A DNA stretch of 64,000 nt. It comes from Bradyrhizobium sp. CCGUVB4N (lineage in GTDB: Bacteria; Pseudomonadota; Alphaproteobacteria; Rhizobiales; Xanthobacteraceae). Below the pieces are notes generated by a model. It was given only the letters and a program-made list of their open reading frames with translations. It was not told the DNA's origin and did not search any database. This document shows positions 59,893 through 64,000 of this stretch, piece by piece. Location: NCBI RefSeq assembly GCF_024199945.1, contig NZ_JANADP010000001.1, positions 7,006,001-7,070,000 on the forward strand, in the 5' to 3' direction. Each line of letters opens with the position of its first letter. Positions within the stretch are counted from its first letter, which is position 1. The position numbers and the translations under genes are program-made.

Positions 59893-61203
59893 TTACTGCG
59901 GATGGATCATGGTGGGATCGTCGAGATCGATCTCGCTGTCGGCGTCGGCGGCGCCCTTGTTGGTGTCGACCGTCGCATAGACCGACATGCCGGCGCGGAG
60001 CAGGTTCTGCCTGGCAACCGCCTTCGGCACGCGGATGCGGACCGGCACGCGCTGCACGATCTTGGTGAAGTTGCCGGTGGCGTTGTCCGGCGGCAGCAGC
60101 GTGAACACCGAGCCGGAGCCCGCCGCGATGCTGTCGACGACGCCGGAGAACTTGCGCATGCCGTAGGCATCGACCTTGATCGTCACGGGCTGGCCGGGAC
60201 GGATGCGCTTGAGCTGCGTTTCCTTGAAGTTGGCGTCGATATAGACGTCGTCGAGCGGCACGACATTGCCGAGGCGCTGACCGACGGCGACGAAGTCGCC
60301 GGCGTTGACGAGACGGTTGGAGAAGATGCCGTCGACCGGCGCGCGCACCGCCGTGAAGGCGAGATCGCGCTCGGCCTTGGCGAGCGTGGTCTTGAGCTCG
60401 GCAAGCTGCGCCTGGGCTTCGGCCTGCTGCGCCTTGGCGACGTCGACATTGCTCACCGCGACGTCGTAGGCGGCCTGTGCGGCCTTGACCGCGGCGGCGC
60501 CCTGGTCGCGACCGGCTTCCGAGGTTTCGAAGGTCGCGCGCGAGGCAAAGCCCTTGTTGCTCAGCGCCTGCTGGCGCTCATAGTCGAGATCGGCGCGCTT
60601 GAGGCCGGCCTCGGCGGAGACGAGCTGCGCCTTGGCCTGTGCGACCTGGCTGTCGAGCGCCGCGATCTGGCGGCCGATGCGGTCGATGGTGGCCTGCTGG
60701 GTCGCGATCCGGGTCGCAGCCGCGTCGACGGCGATCTTGTAGTCGCCGTCGTCGATGCGCAGCACGGTGTCGCCGGCATGCACCAGCGTGTTGTCACCGG
60801 CCAGGATCGAGGAGATATGGCCGGCCACGCGCGCGCCCAGCATGGTGTTGTTGGCACGGACATAGGCGTCGTCGGTGGACACGTAGAAGCGGCCGACCAG
60901 CGTGTAGTAGCCGGCATAGCTTGCCGCCGCGAGCGCCAGCACGAGGCCGATGCCCATCATGACGAATTTACGCTTGCCGGATTTTGGCGCGGCAGCGGCG
61001 GGCGCGGATGTCGGAGCCGGCTGGTCGGTCACGGGCTTCTCCGGCGCCTCGCTGGTGCGGCGCTTGGTTTCTTCGGCCACATGAGAGCGCAACTGCTCGG
61101 CGAGGACTGCGGATGTTCCGGTCGCAGCTTCACCGTTCGGCGTCGTCGTCTCCACCGCTTCCTGGCGAAGGACGCGCGCAGCCTGGTCTCTCGATGTGGC
61201 CAT
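59893..61203 (-). CDS. emrA: EmrA-type membrane fusion protein (HlyD family)
   Basis: From ATG 61203, with GGAGG 5 bases upstream, the product is 436 residues. An unusually long cytoplasmic N-terminus (about 80 residues) precedes the single membrane helix (VMMGIGLVLALAAASYAGYY). Then come the biotinyl-lipoyl half TDDAYVRANNTMLGARVAGH, a long coiled-coil hairpin (DSQVAQAKAQLVSAEAGLKR to AQLAELKTTLAKAERDL), and the second half AVRAPVDGIFSNRLVNAGDF. It bridges EmrB to an outer-membrane channel. Transcription is probably repressed by the divergent TetR protein. Confidence 0.9.
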   Translation of the reverse strand: MATSRDQAARVLRQEAVETTTPNGEAATGTSAVLAEQLRSHVAEETKRRTSEAPEKPVTDQPAPTSAPAAAAPKSGKRKFVMMGIGLVLALAAASYAGYYTLVGRFYVSTDDAYVRANNTMLGARVAGHISSILAGDNTLVHAGDTVLRIDDGDYKIAVDAAATRIATQQATIDRIGRQIAALDSQVAQAKAQLVSAEAGLKRADLDYERQQALSNKGFASRATFETSEAGRDQGAAAVKAAQAAYDVAVSNVDVAKAQQAEAQAQLAELKTTLAKAERDLAFTAVRAPVDGIFSNRLVNAGDFVAVGQRLGNVVPLDDVYIDANFKETQLKRIRPGQPVTIKVDAYGMRKFSGVVDSIAAGSGSVFTLLPPDNATGNFTKIVQRVPVRIRVPKAVARQNLLRAGMSVYATVDTNKGAADADSEIDLDDPTMIHPQ

Positions 61204-61280
61204 AAAGGCCTCCCCAATAAGAGTGCGATCCGGGGCAGCCGTCGCACGGCCGCGTTCCCGCTCACCCATCCCAAATATCA

Positions 61281-61301
61281 TTGACCGAACGGTTCGGTCA
61301 A
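61281..61301. promoter_or_regulatory. TetR-type operator palindrome
   Basis: The arms TTGACCGAAC and GTTCGGTCAA flank a single central G, a 10-bp perfect inverted repeat. It lies in the divergent gap, 77 bases from the emrA start and about 100 from tetR. AT-rich sequence (ATATACTTAATATT) follows. It is the obvious binding site for the adjacent TetR regulator. Confidence 0.85.
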
Positions 61302-61400
61302 TATACTTAATATTCCCGCGCGGACCCTACTGGTCCGAATCCTTTATTTCGGTTTCATGCTTCGAGCCCGATTCGAGAAACCTTTCGAGACGCTGAACCA

Positions 61401-62036
61401 ATGGTTGTAGCCAGCCCTGAACCTCTGCGCGTCCTCCAGGAGGAGGACAGCTCCAAGCGCCGCCAGATCCTGGCCGGCGCCCGTAAGGTGTTCATGGATC
61501 TGGGTTTTGACGGCGCCAGCATGGGCGAGATCGCGCGCGCGGCCGGCGTCTCCAAGGGCACGCTCTACGTTTACTTCGCCGACAAGAGCGCGCTGTTCGA
61601 AGCCATCCTCGAGGAGGAGGCGCTGTTTCATGGCCAGGTCGTGTTCAACTTCGACCCCGCGCGCGATGCCGAGACCACGCTGAAGGATTTCGGCCAGGCC
61701 TATCTGCATCTGCTCTGCCGGCCCGGCGGCGGATCGGCGATCCGCACCGTGATGGCGATCGCCGAGCGCATGCCCGACGTCGGCCGCCGCTATTATGGTT
61801 GCGTGCTCGAAAAGACCATCAGCCGGTTGTCCGACTATCTCAAAGCCCATGTCGCCCCCGGTGATCTCGCGATTGACGATTGCGACCTGGCCGCCTCGCA
61901 GTTCATGGAACTGTGCAAGGCTTCACTTTTCCTGCCCTTCGTCTTCCAGGCCGCGCCGCCGCCGACAGAACAGCGCATGACGGAAGTGATCGACAGCGCG
62001 ACGCGGATGTTCCTCGCCGCGTACAAGGCGAAGTAA
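61401..62036 (+). CDS. TetR-family repressor of the EmrAB pump
   Basis: The 211-residue regulator has an N-terminal HTH (RRQILAGARKVFMDLGFDGA, then EIARAAGVSKGTLYVYFADK) and a helical ligand-binding domain. It is divergent from emrAB with a 21-bp palindrome between, the classical layout of a drug-pump repressor. It probably represses emrAB and itself until a pump substrate binds. The ATG at 61401 is the only start that keeps the HTH complete with a short leader. Confidence 0.9.
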   Translation: MVVASPEPLRVLQEEDSSKRRQILAGARKVFMDLGFDGASMGEIARAAGVSKGTLYVYFADKSALFEAILEEEALFHGQVVFNFDPARDAETTLKDFGQAYLHLLCRPGGGSAIRTVMAIAERMPDVGRRYYGCVLEKTISRLSDYLKAHVAPGDLAIDDCDLAASQFMELCKASLFLPFVFQAAPPPTEQRMTEVIDSATRMFLAAYKAK

Positions 62037-62090
62037 CGGCGACGGGCCACGCGTTGCGCACGCGGTTGGCGCCGCATTATATTGAGCGCC

Positions 62091-62435
62091 ATGTCCCGTG
62101 ATCTTCGCCCGCCGGTCGATATCCTCCACTACGAGATCGTCCAGGAACAGGCCTCCGCGCTTGGACGGATGGGCCGCACGCTCGAGCAGGCGCTCGCGCA
62201 ATTGCGCGAATTCGACGCCGCGCATGCGGTTCCGGAGATCCCGGATGCGATGCAGCCGGCGAGGCGCAAGCTGGTGATGGAAGCCGGCCAGGCGCTCTGG
62301 ATGTTCGTGGTGCAACGCGAGGCAACCGGCTTGCGCGACAGCCGCCACATCATGCGGACCTACAATGTCCCGGCCGACGTGCAGCGATGCATGGGGCTGG
62401 CGCCGGCGACGGACGTCGCGAAACGCAGATCATGA
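62091..62435 (+). CDS. Small helical protein, DUF6665-like
   Basis: The 114-residue protein starts at ATG 62091 (an in-frame TTG lies at 62082). It is mostly amphipathic helix: LHYEIVQEQASALGRMGRTL, EQALAQLREFDAA, then RKLVMEAGQALWMFVVQREA. I believe it belongs to DUF6665, but this is from memory. It overlaps the LanC-like gene by four bases (ATGA), so the two are one operon. It has only one Cys and no Ser/Thr/Cys-rich tail, so it does not look like a lanthipeptide precursor. Confidence 0.7.
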   Translation: MSRDLRPPVDILHYEIVQEQASALGRMGRTLEQALAQLREFDAAHAVPEIPDAMQPARRKLVMEAGQALWMFVVQREATGLRDSRHIMRTYNVPADVQRCMGLAPATDVAKRRS

Positions 62436-63625
62436 TTGCCCTCGGTCGCCACCGCGCGCTTGTGCACGACGCCTGGAGCGAGCCGGCCGCCCGCACCGCG
62501 ATTGCGGACATCGTGGCCGATGCCATCGCCGATTTCGATCCCGAGACGTTTTGGCCCGGTCACCCCGGCGACGATGGGGCCGGAGACGGCAACCCCAGCT
62601 TCTATTTCGGTGCGGCAGGCGTCATCTGGGCGCTCGATTATTTGCATCGTGTCGGCGCCAGCCCCATCGCGAAGGACTTTCGCGCGGTCCTGCCAAAACT
62701 TCTCGAACGGACAACCGCCAGGTTCGAGAGCAGTTCGCCGGCCGGCTACGCCAAGCACGGCTCGCTGCTGTTTGGCGACATGGGGGCCGCACTCCTCGCC
62801 ATGCGCCTCGATCCCACACCAAGCCTCGCCGATCTCGTCTATGCGCGCGCGGAAGCCAATACCGAACTCCCGATCCGTGAGCTGATGTGGGGCATGCCCG
62901 GATCCATGCTGGCTGCGGTCCACATGGCCGAGATGACACGGGAGCCGCGATGGCGCGGACTGTTCGAAACGCAAGCGGCCCGGCTGCTGGATGATCTGGA
63001 GGAAACGCCGCAAGGCCGGCTCTGGACCCAGGATCTCTACGGCGCCAAGGACCGCTGGCTCGGGCCCGTGCATGGCTTCGCCGGCAACATCATCCCGTTG
63101 CTGCGTGGATGGGACTGGCTGACACCGGCACAGCAGGCGCAGGTCGCCGAAATCGTGCCGCAGACGCTGGCGGCGAATGCGTGGTCGTCCGAGCTCGGAG
63201 CCAATTGGGGCGCGAGAAGCAAGCGCGAGACGCCACCGACCTTGTGCCAGCACTGCCACGGCGCCCCCGGCATGGCGACGACATTGGCCGACGCGCCGCT
63301 CGCGACGCCTGAGTTTGACGCGCTTCTGCACGATGCCGGCCGATTCACCTGGGCCGCCGGACCGCTGACCAAGGGTTCGAACCTATGCCACGGCACCGGC
63401 GGGAACGGCTACGCGTTCCTCAAACTTTATCGCCGCACGAACGATCCGGTCTGGCTCGACCGCGCACGCCAGTTCGCCATGACGGCCATTGTCCAGTATC
63501 GCGGCGCCAAGATCGTCGTCGGCCGCGGACGCTATTCGCTCTGGACCGGCGACGTCGGCCTGGCGATCTATCTCTGGGACTGCATCACCGCTGAGCCGCG
63601 CTTCCCGACCATCGACGTGTTCTGA
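62432..63625 (+). CDS. LanC-like protein (lanthionine synthetase C family)
   Basis: From ATG 62432 the product is 397 residues with the repeating helix-loop pattern of LanC cyclases. Four family blocks are intact: FYFGAAGVIWAL (58-69), GPVHGFAGNI with His214 (equivalent to the catalytic His of NisC), HCHGAPGMATTL with Cys275-His276, and NLCHGTGGN with Cys319-His320. Cys275, Cys319 and His320 are the expected zinc ligands. SLWTGDVGLAIYLWD closes the domain. LanC and LanCL proteins add thiols to dehydroamino acids. No precursor peptide or dehydratase is seen here, so a LanCL-like role (e.g. glutathione addition) is as likely as lanthipeptide synthesis. Confidence 0.88.
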   Translation: MIALGRHRALVHDAWSEPAARTAIADIVADAIADFDPETFWPGHPGDDGAGDGNPSFYFGAAGVIWALDYLHRVGASPIAKDFRAVLPKLLERTTARFESSSPAGYAKHGSLLFGDMGAALLAMRLDPTPSLADLVYARAEANTELPIRELMWGMPGSMLAAVHMAEMTREPRWRGLFETQAARLLDDLEETPQGRLWTQDLYGAKDRWLGPVHGFAGNIIPLLRGWDWLTPAQQAQVAEIVPQTLAANAWSSELGANWGARSKRETPPTLCQHCHGAPGMATTLADAPLATPEFDALLHDAGRFTWAAGPLTKGSNLCHGTGGNGYAFLKLYRRTNDPVWLDRARQFAMTAIVQYRGAKIVVGRGRYSLWTGDVGLAIYLWDCITAEPRFPTIDVF

Positions 63626-63682
63626 TCTGCGGCGGTGGCGCGCGGTGCCGCGCTACGCCCCGCCCTCTTCAATCTTGCGCGG

Positions 63683-64000
63683 CTAGTCGTCCGAGAACTC
63701 GTCTTCCTCGTTGACCTTGTCGTGCTTGCTCTTGTGCGCACCGAGCGCGCCGGTCACGGAGGGATCGCGATTGCTCGCATACGGCGTGCGCCGCTGTGCG
63801 CGCCCGGCAACCTCTTCGCCGGAGACTGCGGCGGGCTGGCAGATCAGACGGCGGCTGGCGCGGCGCATCAGGTCGACGTGAATGTGATCGTAGTGATAGA
63901 CGTTCGAGCCCGGCGCCAGCACGGTGGTGAAATGCGCGCACGCACCCGACTGGACGTCGCGCAAGAACCCCTGCTCTTCCGGCATCCCGCGCCAGCCGTC
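63683..64000 (-). CDS. C-terminal part of an extensin-family protein, cut by the window edge
   Basis: The frame enters from the right edge; the visible 105 residues begin DGWRGMPEEQGFLRDVQ. The block SGACAHFTTVLAPGSNVYHY, then DHIHVDLMRR, matches the end of the extensin-like C-terminal domain found in many alphaproteobacterial cell-envelope proteins, whose His-x-His end resembles DD/LAS-type peptidase metal sites. A charged, disordered tail follows (to EEDEFSDD). Enzyme activity is not established. It converges on the LanC-like gene with a 57-base gap. Confidence 0.78.
   Translation of the reverse strand, partial: DGWRGMPEEQGFLRDVQSGACAHFTTVLAPGSNVYHYDHIHVDLMRRASRRLICQPAAVSGEEVAGRAQRRTPYASNRDPSVTGALGAHKSKHDKVNEEDEFSDD

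Noticed and set aside
62091..62435. Small protein before the LanC-like gene considered as a lanthipeptide precursor
   Set aside because: One Cys, no Ser/Thr/Cys-rich core, no leader cleavage motif; looks like a folded helical protein.
1..64000. CRISPR arrays, prophage, insertion sequences, tRNA or rRNA genes
   Set aside because: Looked for regular spacer repeats, transposase/integrase motifs, and tRNA T-loop patterns; none found.

Overview
The window is a GC-rich (about 65% by eye) chromosomal segment of an alphaproteobacterium, most likely Bradyrhizobium or a close relative in the Nitrobacteraceae. This is inferred from the gene order of the division and cell-wall (dcw) cluster, the long-linker FtsZ, the run lpxC-bamD-recN-ligA behind ftsZ, and intergenic palindromic repeats of the kind common in Bradyrhizobium. 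I see no phage, insertion sequence, CRISPR array, rRNA or tRNA. The only structured RNA gene found is rnpB.

Region 1 (1-7.9 kb) is an acyl-lipid island. A free-standing acyl carrier protein and a fatty acyl-AMP ligase read rightwards. They converge on an acyl desaturase, an MBOAT acyltransferase and a membrane-anchored SGNH-like protein that read leftwards. The ligase/carrier/MBOAT/SGNH combination matches the logic of the Dlt system (DltA, C, B, D), with a fatty acid as the predicted cargo. Two exported enzymes follow: an alpha/beta hydrolase and a glycerophosphodiester phosphodiesterase.

Region 2 (7.9-17.4 kb) is mixed housekeeping: a fused MFS/spermidine-synthase membrane protein, a phytoene-dehydrogenase-like flavoprotein, an orphan Flp pilin with a TTG start, PrmA, a small conserved-looking protein, an aminopeptidase P and a Bcr/CflA-type drug exporter.

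Region 3 (17.5-43.9 kb) is one long leftward dcw block. In transcription order it reads rsmH, ftsL, ftsI, murE, murF, mraY, murD, a small unknown gene, ftsW, murG, murC, murB, ddl, ftsQ, ftsA, ftsZ, lpxC, bamD, recN, ligA. No mraZ precedes rsmH. Palindromic repeats sit in several of its gaps (murC/murB, murG/ftsW, ftsW/unknown gene, recN/ligA). Candidate CtrA sites occur before ftsQ and rsmH.

Region 4 (44.3-53.1 kb) holds an N-acetylmuramoyl-L-alanine amidase, a D-cysteine desulfhydrase-like enzyme, an ECF42-type sigma factor with two tandem DGPF (YCII-like) proteins that carry near-identical candidate promoters, rnpB, a small membrane protein, an esterase-like hydrolase, a DUF983 zinc-ribbon membrane protein divergent from a MocR regulator, and a TauE/SafE exporter.

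Region 5 (53.1-64 kb) is dominated by envelope transport: an O-antigen-ligase-like protein, a MATE exporter, an ABC exporter, and an EmrA/EmrB pump divergent from a TetR repressor with a near-perfect 21-bp palindromic operator. It ends with a two-gene operon of a small protein and a complete LanC-like enzyme, and with the C-terminal part of an extensin-family protein cut by the window edge.
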